This document shows, piece by piece, positions 1 to 7,413 of a stretch of DNA of 50,800 nt. The notes beneath the pieces were generated by a model. The model did not search any database and was not told the origin of the DNA. It was given only the letters and a program-made list of their open reading frames with translations. Each line of letters opens with the position of its first letter. Position 1 is the stretch's first letter. The DNA lies in assembly GCF_000982955.1 (NCBI RefSeq), contig NZ_KQ058856.1:1-50800 (forward strand). Reading direction: 5' to 3'. Made by a program: the position numbers and the translations under genes. This DNA comes from Micromonospora sp. HK10 (GTDB lineage Bacteria > Actinomycetota > Actinomycetes > Mycobacteriales > Micromonosporaceae).

Positions 1-20
1 GACGCGTCATAGGAGCGTCC

Positions 21-81
21 CCACCCCACCCCACCCCACCCCACCCCACCCCGACCCCCCACCCCGACCCCACCCACCCGC
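21..81. repeat. C-rich pentamer tandem repeat (CCCCA)n
   Basis: A run of CCCCA units, degenerating into CCCCGA and CCCAC variants, covers most of this stretch. The complementary strand is a regular G4T array able in principle to form G-quadruplexes. It forms the left arm of a larger symmetric element, with an inverted repeat at 101-159 and a G-rich tract at 166-222. Confidence 0.8.
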
Positions 82-100
82 CCGTCCGCCCCAGCCGGCG

Positions 101-159
101 TTGATCAAGGGGTTTGCGCCCCGGGAGGTAGCGTTCGCCGACGCAAACTCCTTGATCAA
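101..159. repeat. 18-bp inverted repeat with TTGATCAA ends
   Basis: The left arm TTGATCAAGGGGTTTGCG (101-118) and the right arm CGCAAACTCCTTGATCAA (142-159) are reverse complements with one mismatch, separated by about 23 bases. Each arm also carries the 8-bp palindrome TTGATCAA. It could be a terminator for a gene left of the window or a dispersed extragenic palindrome. No T-tract follows it. Confidence 0.8.
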
Positions 160-165
160 GGCGGC

Positions 166-222
166 GGGGCGGGGGGGTGGGGGGCGTGGGGGGGCGTGGG
201 GGGTGTGGGGGGCGCTCCCCGG
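166..222. repeat. G-rich tract, right arm of the palindromic element
   Basis: Runs of four to seven G separated by C, T or GTG dominate this segment. It mirrors the C-rich tract at 21-81 across the inverted repeat, so the whole 21-222 region has two-fold symmetry. It lies just upstream of the proS promoter and contains no plausible gene. Confidence 0.65.
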
Positions 223-247
223 CGCAGGGGCGGGGCGTGCGGCGGAA

Positions 248-253
248 TAGGAT
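248..253 (+). promoter_or_regulatory. Candidate -10 element of proS (TAGGAT)
   Basis: TAGGAT fits the actinobacterial -10 consensus TANNNT and ends 8 bases before the proS ATG. With normal -10 to start-site spacing, transcription would begin at or next to the start codon, giving a leaderless or nearly leaderless mRNA. No clear -35 box is visible in the G-rich sequence upstream. Confidence 0.45.
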
Positions 254-261
254 GTGCGGTC

Positions 262-1668
262 ATGGCACGCGTGCTCACTCCCCGGGCGGAGGACTTTCCC
301 CGCTGGTACCAGGACCTGATCGCCAAGGCGAAGCTGGCCGACAACGGCCCGGTGCGCGGCACCATGGTGATCCGACCGGCCGGCTACGCCATCTGGGAGC
401 GGATGCAGGCCGAGATGGACACCCGGATCAAGGCGGCCGGCGCGGAGAACGCGTACTTCCCGCTGTTCATCCCGGAGAGCTACCTCAAGCGCGAGGCCGA
501 GCACGTCGAGGGCTTCTCGCCGGAGCTGGCCGTGGTCACCCACGGTGGTGGCAAGCAGCTCGCCGAGCCGGTGGTGGTGCGCCCCACCAGCGAGACGGTG
601 ATCGGCGAGTTCATGGCCAAGTGGATCGACTCGTACCGGGACCTGCCGCTGCTGCTCAACCAGTGGGCCAACGTGGTCCGCTGGGAGCTGCGCCCGCGGA
701 TCTTCCTGCGCACCAGCGAGTTCCTCTGGCAGGAGGGGCACACCGCGCACGCCACCCGGGAGGACGCCCGGGCCTACGCCCGCCGGATCCTGCACGAGGC
801 GTACGAGGACCTGATGGTCAACGTGCTCGGCATCCCGGTGCTGGTCGGCCTGAAGACCGCCCGCGAGCGCTTCGCCGGCGCCACCGCCACGTACACCTGC
901 GAAGGCATGATGGGCGACGGCAAGGCGCTCCAGCTGGGCACCAGCCACGAGCTGGGCCAGAACTTCGCCAAGGCGTTCGACATCAGCTACTCCTCGGCCG
1001 AGGGCGGCCGGGAGCTGGCCTGGACCACCTCCTGGGGCACCTCGACCCGGATGCTCGGCGGTCTGATCATGTGCCACGGCGACGACAACGGGCTGCGCGT
1101 GCCGCCGAAGCTGGCGCCGATCCAGGCGTACGTGATGATCGTCAAGGACGGCGAGGGTGTCGGCGAGGCGGCGGCCAAGCTGCGCGACGCGCTGCGTGAC
1201 GCCGGGGTGCGGGTGGCGCTCGACGACCGGACCGACACGGCGTTCGGCCGCCGCGCGGTCGACGCCGAGCTGCGCGGCTACCCGGTGCGCGTCGAGGTCG
1301 GCCCGCGTGACCTGGCCGCCGGCAACGCGGTGGTGGTGCGGCGTACGGACGGCTCGAAGGCCCCGACGCCGGTGGCCGACGTGGTCGGTGCGGTGCTGGC
1401 CGCGCTGGAGGCGGACCAGCGGGCGCTGCACGACCAGGCGCTGGAGTTCCTCCGGTCCCGCACCGTCGAGGTGGCGACGCTGGCCGAGGCGATCGAGGCG
1501 GCCGCCACCGGCTGGGCGAAGGTGCCGTGGTCGGCGGTCGGCGTCGCCGGTGAGGCCGAGGCGAACGGCCAGGGCGTCACCGTCCGGTGCCTGCTCCGCG
1601 CCGACGGCTCGGTGCCCGACTCGGAGGACGAGCCGGACCTGGTCGCCGTCCTGGCCCGCGCCTACTGA
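262..1668 (+). CDS. proS: Proline--tRNA ligase, archaeal/eukaryote-like (type 3)
   Basis: Charges tRNA-Pro with proline in the cytoplasm. The 468-residue product shows class II synthetase motifs: PLFIPES in the motif 1 region, RTSEFLWQEGHTAHAT as motif 2 near residue 155, and a motif 3 region around GLIMCHGDDNGLRVPPKLAP. The length and absence of the bacterial INS editing insertion, together with the C-terminal extension after the anticodon domain, match the short archaeal/eukaryote-like ProRS type. The ATG at 262 was chosen over an in-frame upstream start because MARVLTPRAEDFPRWYQDL is the usual N-terminus of this type and a TAGGAT box lies 8 bases upstream. The gene seems transcribed alone or with the DUF402 gene 72 bases downstream. 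Confidence 0.96.
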   Translation: MARVLTPRAEDFPRWYQDLIAKAKLADNGPVRGTMVIRPAGYAIWERMQAEMDTRIKAAGAENAYFPLFIPESYLKREAEHVEGFSPELAVVTHGGGKQLAEPVVVRPTSETVIGEFMAKWIDSYRDLPLLLNQWANVVRWELRPRIFLRTSEFLWQEGHTAHATREDARAYARRILHEAYEDLMVNVLGIPVLVGLKTARERFAGATATYTCEGMMGDGKALQLGTSHELGQNFAKAFDISYSSAEGGRELAWTTSWGTSTRMLGGLIMCHGDDNGLRVPPKLAPIQAYVMIVKDGEGVGEAAAKLRDALRDAGVRVALDDRTDTAFGRRAVDAELRGYPVRVEVGPRDLAAGNAVVVRRTDGSKAPTPVADVVGAVLAALEADQRALHDQALEFLRSRTVEVATLAEAIEAAATGWAKVPWSAVGVAGEAEANGQGVTVRCLLRADGSVPDSEDEPDLVAVLARAY

Positions 1669-1740
1669 GGTGCAAGGAGGGGCCCCGCCGCTCGCCCCCG
1701 GTGGTGGTCGGGGCTCCGGTCGACAGCCTTAGGTGGTGAC

Positions 1741-2388
1741 GTGCGCTTCGAGCCCGGCCGGTTGATCATGCACCGGAACGTGCGGCACGGCCGGATCGGT
1801 TGGGTCCGGTCGGCCAGGGTGGTCTCCGACGACGAGCGCGGCCTGGTGCTCTGGGTGGCGCGGGAGGCGCCGGTGGCGCACGAGGTGAACGCCGCCGGCC
1901 TGGGCATGCGGGCCGTGCCGTTCGCCGAGTGGGTGAGGTCGTCCTACCGGCTCGCGCAGGGGCGGTGGAACGGCCCGCCGGTGCTGAAGTTCCTGCCGGC
2001 CGGCGCGGCCCACTCCGTCTGGTGGTTCCGCGACGCGCAGGGCCGCTTCCAGAACTGGTACGTCAACCTGGAGGAGCCCGGCGTCCGCTGGGACGATGGC
2101 GAGGTGGCCGGGGTCGACATGGTCGACCAGGACCTCGACGTGGTGGTGCGCCCGGACCTGAGCTGGGAGTGGAAGGACGAGGACGAGTTCTCCGAGCGGC
2201 TGGCGTTTCCGGAGCACTACTGGGTGACCGACGAGAAGGCGGTCCGCGCCGAGGGCGAGCGGGTGATCCGGACCGCCGAGGCGGGCGAGTTCCCGTTCGA
2301 CGGCACCTGGTGCGACTTCGCCCCGCCGGCTGAATGGGACGTACCGGACGAACTTCCGCCGGGGTGGGACCGCCCGCCGGTGCGCTGA
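1741..2388 (+). CDS. DUF402 domain-containing protein
   Basis: A 215-residue acidic cytoplasmic protein starting at GTG. The central part (about residues 60-175), with WRNGPPVLKF-like sequence, SVWWFRDAQGRFQNWYVNLE and a downstream DMVDQDLDVVVRPD segment, is characteristic of DUF402. Members of that superfamily include nucleoside tri- or diphosphate phosphatases and FomD-type hydrolases that use acidic residues to bind divalent metals. The conserved Trp/Tyr and Asp residues are present, so metal-dependent nucleotide hydrolysis is a reasonable but unproven inference. It lies 72 bases after proS on the same strand. The substrate is unknown. Confidence 0.8.
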   Translation: MRFEPGRLIMHRNVRHGRIGWVRSARVVSDDERGLVLWVAREAPVAHEVNAAGLGMRAVPFAEWVRSSYRLAQGRWNGPPVLKFLPAGAAHSVWWFRDAQGRFQNWYVNLEEPGVRWDDGEVAGVDMVDQDLDVVVRPDLSWEWKDEDEFSERLAFPEHYWVTDEKAVRAEGERVIRTAEAGEFPFDGTWCDFAPPAEWDVPDELPPGWDRPPVR

Positions 2389-2464
2389 ACCGGTGTCGTC
2401 CGTCACGGCCCGGTCCACCCCGGGCGTGGTGTCCGGGTCCGGTGTGAGAGTTCCCGGCCGGATC

Positions 2465-2473
2465 TGGCAGAAT
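2465..2473 (+). promoter_or_regulatory. Candidate rpsP promoter -10 (TGGCAGAAT)
   Basis: TGGCAGAAT contains an extended -10-like CAGAAT and lies about 160 bases upstream of rpsP, in the gap after the DUF402 gene. The same TGGCA[GA]NNT pattern recurs ahead of rplS and of the genes at 6922, 17378 and 39872, which supports a promoter role. The -35 is not obvious. Confidence 0.45.
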
Positions 2474-2632
2474 GGGTCGCTGGTATCCGGCGCGCGTCCG
2501 GCGCCCTCTAACCCGGGCGCGTCGCCAGTTCACCGAGCAGTCTCCGGCCCAAACCCCACTGTGCCGGTCGGCGCTCACCCGCCACACCGCCCGGCACCGG
2601 GCCGGTGAGATCGCAACAGGAGCGAAACAACT

Positions 2633-3094
2633 GTGGCCGTAAAGATCCGGCTCCTGCGGATGGGCAAGATCCGCAACCCGCAGTACCGCATCGTCGTCGC
2701 CGACTCGCGCACCAAGCGCGACGGTCGCGCGATCGAGTTCGTCGGTGTGTACCAGCCGAAGGAGGACCCTTCGGTGATCGAGGTCAAGTCGGAGCGGGTC
2801 CAGTACTGGCTGTCGGTCGGCGCTCAGCCGAGCGAGGCCGTGCAGCGTCTGCTGGAGCTGACCGGTGACTGGCAGAAGTTCAAGGGCCTGCCGGCCCCGC
2901 CGCCGCTGAAGGTCGCCCCCGAGCGGGCCGACCGCAAGGCGGCGTACGAGGCCGAGGCGAAGGCCGCCGCCGGTGTGGCGGACACCCCGGCCAAGCCGGC
3001 CAAGAAGGCCGCCAAGCCGGAGGCCGCGAAGCCGGAGGCCGAGGCCCCGAAGGCCGAGGAGCAGACCGGTGTCGAGTCCGGCGAGCAGGCCTGA
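2633..3094 (+). CDS. rpsP: 30S ribosomal protein S16
   Basis: Structural component of the small ribosomal subunit that helps 16S rRNA folding. Residues 1-80 (AVKIRLLRMGKIRNPQYRIV, DSRTKRDGRAIEFVGVYQP) are the conserved S16 domain. The remaining 70 or so residues form a low-complexity Ala/Lys/Glu/Pro tail, an extension common in actinobacterial S16 and presumably disordered. GTG start with AGGAG about 10 bases upstream. It heads the operon rpsP-khpA-rimM-trmD, with khpA beginning one base after its stop codon. Confidence 0.97.
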   Translation: MAVKIRLLRMGKIRNPQYRIVVADSRTKRDGRAIEFVGVYQPKEDPSVIEVKSERVQYWLSVGAQPSEAVQRLLELTGDWQKFKGLPAPPPLKVAPERADRKAAYEAEAKAAAGVADTPAKPAKKAAKPEAAKPEAEAPKAEEQTGVESGEQA

Positions 3095-3095
3095 C

Positions 3096-3329
3096 ATGGC
3101 GCTGCGTCCCGCCCTGGAGCACCTGGTCAAGGGGATCGTCGACCACCCGGATGACGTCCGGGTGCGGATGGTCGATTCCCGTCGGGGCAAGCGGCTCGAG
3201 GTCCGCGTGCACCCGGAGGACCTCGGCACGGTGATCGGGCGGTCCGGACGGACCGCCAAGGCGCTGCGCCAGGTGATCGGCTCCATCGGTGGGCGCGGGG
3301 TACGCGTCGACATCGTCGACTCGTACTGA
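3096..3329 (+). CDS. khpA: KH-domain RNA-binding protein KhpA
   Basis: A 77-residue single KH domain with the RNA-contacting GxxG loop present as GRSG, in VIGRSGRTAKALRQVIGSIG. KhpA proteins bind RNA, often as heterodimers with a Jag/KhpB partner, and affect translation and cell elongation in Gram-positive bacteria. Position between rpsP and rimM is the standard bacterial arrangement. Its TGA overlaps the rimM ATG (TGATG), pointing to translational coupling. Confidence 0.93.
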   Translation: MALRPALEHLVKGIVDHPDDVRVRMVDSRRGKRLEVRVHPEDLGTVIGRSGRTAKALRQVIGSIGGRGVRVDIVDSY

Positions 3330-3868
3330 TGCTTCTCGTCGTCGGCCGGATCGGTAAGCCGCACGGGATCCGCGGTGAGGTCACCGTGGAGGTGCGGACC
3401 GATGAGCCCGAAGCACGGTTCGCCCCGGGCATGGTGCTGCGCACCGAGCCCGGGGCGGTCCCGTCCGAGCCGGGCGCCTGGCGGGTGCCCGCGGAGCTGA
3501 CCGTCGAGGCCGCGCGCTGGCACCAGGGGCGGATGCTGGTCGCCTTCGAGGGCGTGCTGGACCGTGACGTCGCCGAGGCGCTGCGCGGCACCCTGCTCGG
3601 CGTGGACAGCGCCGACGTGGCCGCCCCGGAGGACCCGGAGGAGTTCCTCGACCACCAGCTGGTCGGCCTGGCCGTGGTGACCCCGGCCGGCGAGCGGCTG
3701 GGCGAGGTGGCCCGGATCGACCACGCCCCCGCCTCCGACCTGCTGGTGCTGCGCCGCCCGGAGGGGAAGACCGCGCTCATCCCGTTCGTCAAGGCGATCG
3801 TGCCCGAGGTCGACCTCGCGGGCGGGCGCGTGGTGGTGGAGCTGCCCGGCGGGCTGCTCGACCTCTGA
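3329..3868 (+). CDS. rimM: Ribosome maturation factor RimM
   Basis: Assists maturation of the 30S head domain, binding ribosomal protein S19. The 179-residue protein begins with the typical VVGRIGKPHGIRGEVTVEV motif, followed by the RimM beta-barrel (about residues 1-95) and a C-terminal PRC-barrel (about 105-175) containing a DHQLVGLAV segment and LIPFVKAIVPEVDL. The start overlaps the khpA stop by one base. TrmD follows 13 bases downstream, the conserved neighbour. Confidence 0.96.
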   Translation: MLLVVGRIGKPHGIRGEVTVEVRTDEPEARFAPGMVLRTEPGAVPSEPGAWRVPAELTVEAARWHQGRMLVAFEGVLDRDVAEALRGTLLGVDSADVAAPEDPEEFLDHQLVGLAVVTPAGERLGEVARIDHAPASDLLVLRRPEGKTALIPFVKAIVPEVDLAGGRVVVELPGGLLDL

Positions 3869-3881
3869 CTGGAGCCACCCC

Positions 3882-4670
3882 ATGCGCGTCGACATCGTGT
3901 CGATCTTCCCCGAGTACTTCGCCCCGCTGGACCTGTCGCTGATCGGCAAGGCCCGCGCCAACGGCACGTTGCGGCTGGCCGTACACGACCTGCGGACCTG
4001 GACCCACGACGTGCACCGCACGGTCGACGACACGCCCTACGGCGGCGGTCCCGGCATGGTGATGCGGCCGGAGCCGTGGGGCGAGGCGCTGGACGCCCTG
4101 GCCCCCGACGAGCTGAGCCCGGACGGGCACACCCTGCCCCGGCTGCTCGTCCCGTCCCCGGCCGGCGTCCCGTTCACCCAGGCCATGGCGCACGAGCTGG
4201 CCGGCGAGTCACACCTGCTCTTCGCCTGCGGCCGGTACGAGGGCATCGACCAGCGGGTGCTGGAGCACGCGGCGACCCGGATGCGGGTGACCGAGGTCTC
4301 CCTCGGTGACTACGTGCTCTTCGGTGGCGAGGTGGCCGTGCTGGTGATCCTGGAGGCGGTCACCCGGCTGCTGCCCGGGGTGCTGGGCAACGCCGGCTCG
4401 CTGGACGAGGAGTCGCACGCCCACGGGCTGCTGGAGGCCCCGATGTACACCAAGCCGTCGAGCTGGCGCGGGCACGAGGTGCCCGAGGTGCTCCGCTCCG
4501 GCGACCACGGGCGGATCGCCCGCTGGCGGCGCGACGAGGCGCTGCTGCGCACGGCGGACCGCCGCCCCGACATGATCGCCGCGCTGCCCGCGGAGAGCCT
4601 GGACAACCGGGACCGGGCGGCGTTGGAGCGGGGTGGATTTCAGCTGCCGCCCGGGGATGTGGCAAAGTAG
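3882..4670 (+). CDS. trmD: tRNA (guanine-N1)-methyltransferase TrmD
   Basis: Methylates N1 of G37 next to the anticodon of certain tRNAs using SAM, preventing +1 frameshifting. The 262-residue protein has the SPOUT trefoil-knot features: MRVDIVSIFPEYF at the start, the DDTPYGGGPGMVM loop, CGRYEGIDQRV and SLGDYVLFGGEVAVLVI. Length is normal for the family. The last bases of the gene contain a candidate rplS promoter (4660-4668), and a hairpin begins 9 bases after the stop. Confidence 0.97.
   Translation: MRVDIVSIFPEYFAPLDLSLIGKARANGTLRLAVHDLRTWTHDVHRTVDDTPYGGGPGMVMRPEPWGEALDALAPDELSPDGHTLPRLLVPSPAGVPFTQAMAHELAGESHLLFACGRYEGIDQRVLEHAATRMRVTEVSLGDYVLFGGEVAVLVILEAVTRLLPGVLGNAGSLDEESHAHGLLEAPMYTKPSSWRGHEVPEVLRSGDHGRIARWRRDEALLRTADRRPDMIAALPAESLDNRDRAALERGGFQLPPGDVAK
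4660..4668 (+). promoter_or_regulatory. Candidate rplS promoter -10 inside the end of trmD (TGGCAAAGT)
   Basis: TGGCAAAGT overlaps the last codons of trmD. It resembles the TGGCAGAAT ahead of rpsP, and transcription from it would begin close to the trmD stop, giving an rplS mRNA with a leader of about 165 bases. Overlap with coding sequence means this could be chance. Confidence 0.4.
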
Positions 4671-4840
4671 AGGGGTTGCCGCAGCCTTCCACGCCGTGGA
4701 CGGCTGCGAGGACCCTCGACCGGGGGTCGGCTCTGTGGATCCCCGCCGGGGGTCGGCGTCGCCGACCACCACCCGGGGGTCAGAATCACCCATCCGCGCA
4801 TCGACTGACGATGCGCCGTGAGCCTCACGAGGACGCAGCG
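4671..4840 (+). promoter_or_regulatory. Structured rplS leader with hairpins
   Basis: The 170 bases between trmD and rplS hold no plausible gene but several secondary structures. CGCAGCC (4680-4686) pairs with GGCTGCG (4702-4708), extended by TCCA/TGGA across a 1x1 mismatch. GGTCGGC (4751-4757) pairs with GCCGACC (4761-4767) around GTC. The motif CCGGGGGTC occurs three times. L19 operons in other phyla are regulated by mRNA leaders, so autogenous control is plausible; the first hairpin could instead terminate trmD transcripts. Confidence 0.45.
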
Positions 4841-5200
4841 ATGAACATCCTGGACGCCCTTGACGCCCAGTCGAAGCGCGTTGACCTGCCCGACTTCCGC
4901 GCCGGTGACACCGTCAAGGTGCACGCGCGGGTCGTCGAGGGCAACCGGTCCCGGGTCCAGATCTTCCAGGGCGTCGTCATCCGCCGCCAGGGTGACGGTC
5001 TGCGCGAGACCTTCTCGGTCCGCAAGGTCAGCTTCGGCGTGGGCGTGGAGCGCACCTACCCGCTGAACAGCCCGGCGATCGACCGGATCGAGGTCGTGAC
5101 CCGCGGTGACGTGCGCCGCGCCAAGCTCTACTACCTGCGCGAGCTGCGCGGCAAGAAGGCCAAGATCAAGGAGCTGCGGGAGAAGCAGCCCACCAGCTGA
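4841..5200 (+). CDS. rplS: 50S ribosomal protein L19
   Basis: Large-subunit protein at the 30S-50S interface. The 119-residue product contains the family signature around FQGVVIRRQGDGLRETFSVR and GVGVERTYPLNSPAIDRIEV, with the basic C-terminus AKLYYLRELRGKKAKIKELR. The ATG at 4841 (MNILDALDAQSKR) was preferred to an in-frame upstream ATG because it yields the normal family length. It follows the structured leader and precedes the signal peptidase genes. Confidence 0.97.
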   Translation: MNILDALDAQSKRVDLPDFRAGDTVKVHARVVEGNRSRVQIFQGVVIRRQGDGLRETFSVRKVSFGVGVERTYPLNSPAIDRIEVVTRGDVRRAKLYYLRELRGKKAKIKELREKQPTS

Positions 5201-5363
5201 ACTCCCGCTCGCCACGCCTGACCTGCGCGGATGTCGTATCGACCAGATCCCATTACCCTGGTCGTACGGGCGCGGGACGGCGTACAGCGGTCCACTGCCG
5301 CCCGTGGGGTCTCACGACGAGGCTCCCGGGCGGTAGTGTCGTTTCCGCGGACCGGAGAGTGGC

Positions 5364-6245
5364 ATGGTGCAAATGCTTGATGAGGACGGTGCCGTCGATC
5401 CGTGGCGCCGGCGGTCCCGGCGCACCCGGCGGCAGATGCCCCTCTGGCAGGAGTTGCCGCTGCTGTTGATCGTGGCCTTCTGCCTCGCGGTGCTGATCCG
5501 CACCTTCCTGCTCCAGGCGTTCTTCATCCCCTCCGGGTCGATGGAGAACACCCTGCTCATCGGCGACCGGGTGCTGGTCAACAAGGTGGTCTACGACGTC
5601 CGCGACCCGGTCCGTGGCGAGGTGGTGGTCTTCCGGGGCACCGACAACTGGGTCGCCCAGGAGGCCCCCGCGCCGCCGACCAACTTCGTCGGCAAGCTCG
5701 GCCGGACGCTGGGCGATCTGGTCGGCGTCAGCCGGCCGGGGGAGAAGGACTTCATCAAGCGGGTCATCGGCGTGCCCGGCGACAAGGTCTGGTGCTGCGA
5801 CGACGGCCGGGTGGTGGTCAACGGCGTGCCGCTGGACGAGCGGTCGTACGTGACCGAGGACTCCCCGGAGAACCTGCCGCCGAACCCGAAGGAGTGCCGC
5901 TCCCGCAAGTTCAACGAGGTGGTCGTACCGCCGGGGCAGATCTTCGTGATGGGTGACCACCGGCTGGTCTCGCAGGACGCCCGCTGCCAGGGGCCGGTGC
6001 CGATCGACAACGTGGTGGGACGGGCCTTCATGATCGTCTGGCCGCAGCAGCGGTGGACCACCCTGCCCGTCCCGCGGACCTTCGCCGACCTGCCGCAGCC
6101 CGACGCGGCACCGGCCCGGCCGGTGCCGGTGGATCCGAACCCGGTGGGTGGTGTGGTGCTGCTCCTGCCGACCTCGGCCGCCCTCTCCGTTCTCGCGCGT
6201 TCGGGGCGACTGCGTCGCACCCGGGGACGTAGGCTCCTCCCGTGA
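5364..6245 (+). CDS. lepB: Signal peptidase I (first of a tandem pair)
   Basis: Cleaves signal peptides from exported proteins at the outer face of the membrane. The 293-residue protein has a basic N-terminus, one membrane segment (about residues 31-50), the catalytic serine in FFIPSGSMENTL (Ser59), and the catalytic lysine in DFIKRVIGVPGD (Lys132), followed by box E GDHR. A hydrophobic segment near residues 262-278 followed by an Arg-rich tail suggests a second, C-terminal membrane anchor that its neighbour lacks. ATG with GGAGAG upstream. Its TGA overlaps the GTG of the next gene (GTGA), so the pair is probably coupled. Confidence 0.94.
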   Translation: MVQMLDEDGAVDPWRRRSRRTRRQMPLWQELPLLLIVAFCLAVLIRTFLLQAFFIPSGSMENTLLIGDRVLVNKVVYDVRDPVRGEVVVFRGTDNWVAQEAPAPPTNFVGKLGRTLGDLVGVSRPGEKDFIKRVIGVPGDKVWCCDDGRVVVNGVPLDERSYVTEDSPENLPPNPKECRSRKFNEVVVPPGQIFVMGDHRLVSQDARCQGPVPIDNVVGRAFMIVWPQQRWTTLPVPRTFADLPQPDAAPARPVPVDPNPVGGVVLLLPTSAALSVLARSGRLRRTRGRRLLP

Positions 6246-6874
6246 TTGACGAGCAGACCGAGAAGCCGCGCAACTCCTTCTGGAAGGAGCTGCCCATTCT
6301 CCTGGGTGTGGCGATCCTGGTCGCGGTGCTGGTACGTGCCTTCGTGCTGCAGACCTTCTTCATTCCGTCGCCCTCCATGGAGAACACCCTCAAGATTGAC
6401 GATCGGGTGCTGGTCAACAAGTTGGTCTACGATTTCCGCTCCCCGCACCGGGGCGAGGTGATCGTGTTCAAGGCGCCCACCGAGTGGAGCGGCAACCCCG
6501 ACGGTGAGGACTTCATCAAGCGGGTGATCGGCGTCGGCGGCGACCACGTCGTCTGCTGCGACCACACCGGCGACCAGGAGCGCCTGATCATCAACGGCAA
6601 GCCGATCGACGAGCCGTTCATCTTCCCCGGCAACAAGCCGGCGGACCAGGACTTCGACATCACCGTGCCGGAGGGTCGGCTCTGGGTGATGGGTGACCAC
6701 CGGGAGGCCTCCGGCGACTCGCTGGAGCACTGGCAGCAGTCGGGCGAGGACATCAACGAGGCCACCATCCCCGAGGACCAGGTCATCGGCCGGGCCTTCA
6801 CCATCTTCTGGCCGGTCAACCGGGCCACCTGGCTCAGCGTGCCGAAGCAGTTCGACGGGATCCCCCAGCCCTGA
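6242..6874 (+). CDS. Signal peptidase I (second of a tandem pair)
   Basis: A 210-residue paralogue of the preceding gene, with the same order of features: N-terminal membrane segment (about 17-34), Ser45 in FFIPSPSMENTL, Lys93 in DFIKRVIGVGGD, and MGDHR near the C-terminus. It has no C-terminal anchor. The GTG start overlaps the previous stop by four bases. Adjacent multiple sip genes after rplS also occur in Streptomyces, so this is a known arrangement; the division of substrates between the two enzymes cannot be told from sequence. Confidence 0.93.
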   Translation: MIDEQTEKPRNSFWKELPILLGVAILVAVLVRAFVLQTFFIPSPSMENTLKIDDRVLVNKLVYDFRSPHRGEVIVFKAPTEWSGNPDGEDFIKRVIGVGGDHVVCCDHTGDQERLIINGKPIDEPFIFPGNKPADQDFDITVPEGRLWVMGDHREASGDSLEHWQQSGEDINEATIPEDQVIGRAFTIFWPVNRATWLSVPKQFDGIPQP

Positions 6875-6906
6875 CCGGAGGGGCGTGGGCGGTTGTCGGA
6901 GACGTC

Positions 6907-6915
6907 TGGCAGTCT
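6907..6915 (+). promoter_or_regulatory. Candidate -10 element of the NUDIX gene (TGGCAGTCT)
   Basis: TGGCAGTCT lies six bases before the GTG at 6922, which fits leaderless transcription. It belongs to the recurrent TGGCA[GA]NNT pattern. No convincing -35 at 17 bases is seen. Confidence 0.35.
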
Positions 6916-6921
6916 TGGGCG

Positions 6922-7413
6922 GTGACCACCTACCACCCTCGCCGTGCGGCCCGGGTGCTGCTCGTCGACGCGGGCGGCCGGGTGCTCCTCTTCGAGGGCA
7001 GCGATCCGGCCCGGCCCGGCCACCGCTACTGGTTCACCCCCGGAGGCGGCCTGCACCCGGAGGAGACCCCGGCCGAGGGCGCGGCCCGCGAGCTGGCCGA
7101 GGAGACCGGCCTGCGGCTGGCCCCGGCCGAGCTGGGCGAGGCGGTCGCGGCCGAGACGATCGAGTTCCCGTTCGACGGCGTCTGGTATCGCCAGGAGCAG
7201 GAATTCTTCCTGGTCCGGATCTCCGGATGGGCGGTCGACACGGCCGGCTTCGACGAGATCGAGCGGGCCAGCGTGCACGGGCACCGCTGGTGGACGGCCG
7301 CCGAGCTGGCCGCCAGCACCGCGCGGTACTACCCGGCCGACCTGCCGGACCTGCTCACCCGGGTGCTCGGCGCCGGCCCGGTGCCGGCCGGCAACGGGAG
7401 CCTGCCGTGCTGA
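6922..7413 (+). CDS. NUDIX hydrolase
   Basis: A 163-residue hydrolase of nucleoside diphosphates linked to another moiety. The NUDIX box is complete: GGGLHPEETPAEGAARELAE followed by ETGL, fitting GX5EX7REUXEEXGU at about residues 37-59, so Mg-dependent activity is expected. The rest of the domain (FPFDGVWYRQEQEFFLVRI, HRWWTAAEL) is typical of small bacterial NUDIX proteins. Substrate cannot be deduced. The GTG start sits just after a -10-like element. It overlaps rnhB by 7 bases, so the two are likely co-expressed. Confidence 0.9.
   Translation: MTTYHPRRAARVLLVDAGGRVLLFEGSDPARPGHRYWFTPGGGLHPEETPAEGAARELAEETGLRLAPAELGEAVAAETIEFPFDGVWYRQEQEFFLVRISGWAVDTAGFDEIERASVHGHRWWTAAELAASTARYYPADLPDLLTRVLGAGPVPAGNGSLPC

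Noticed and set aside
2465..6915. TGGCA-type motifs considered as sigma-54 promoters (TGGCAC-N5-TTGC)
   Set aside because: The sixth base is not C, no TTGC at -12 is found at the right distance, and Actinobacteria generally lack sigma-54.
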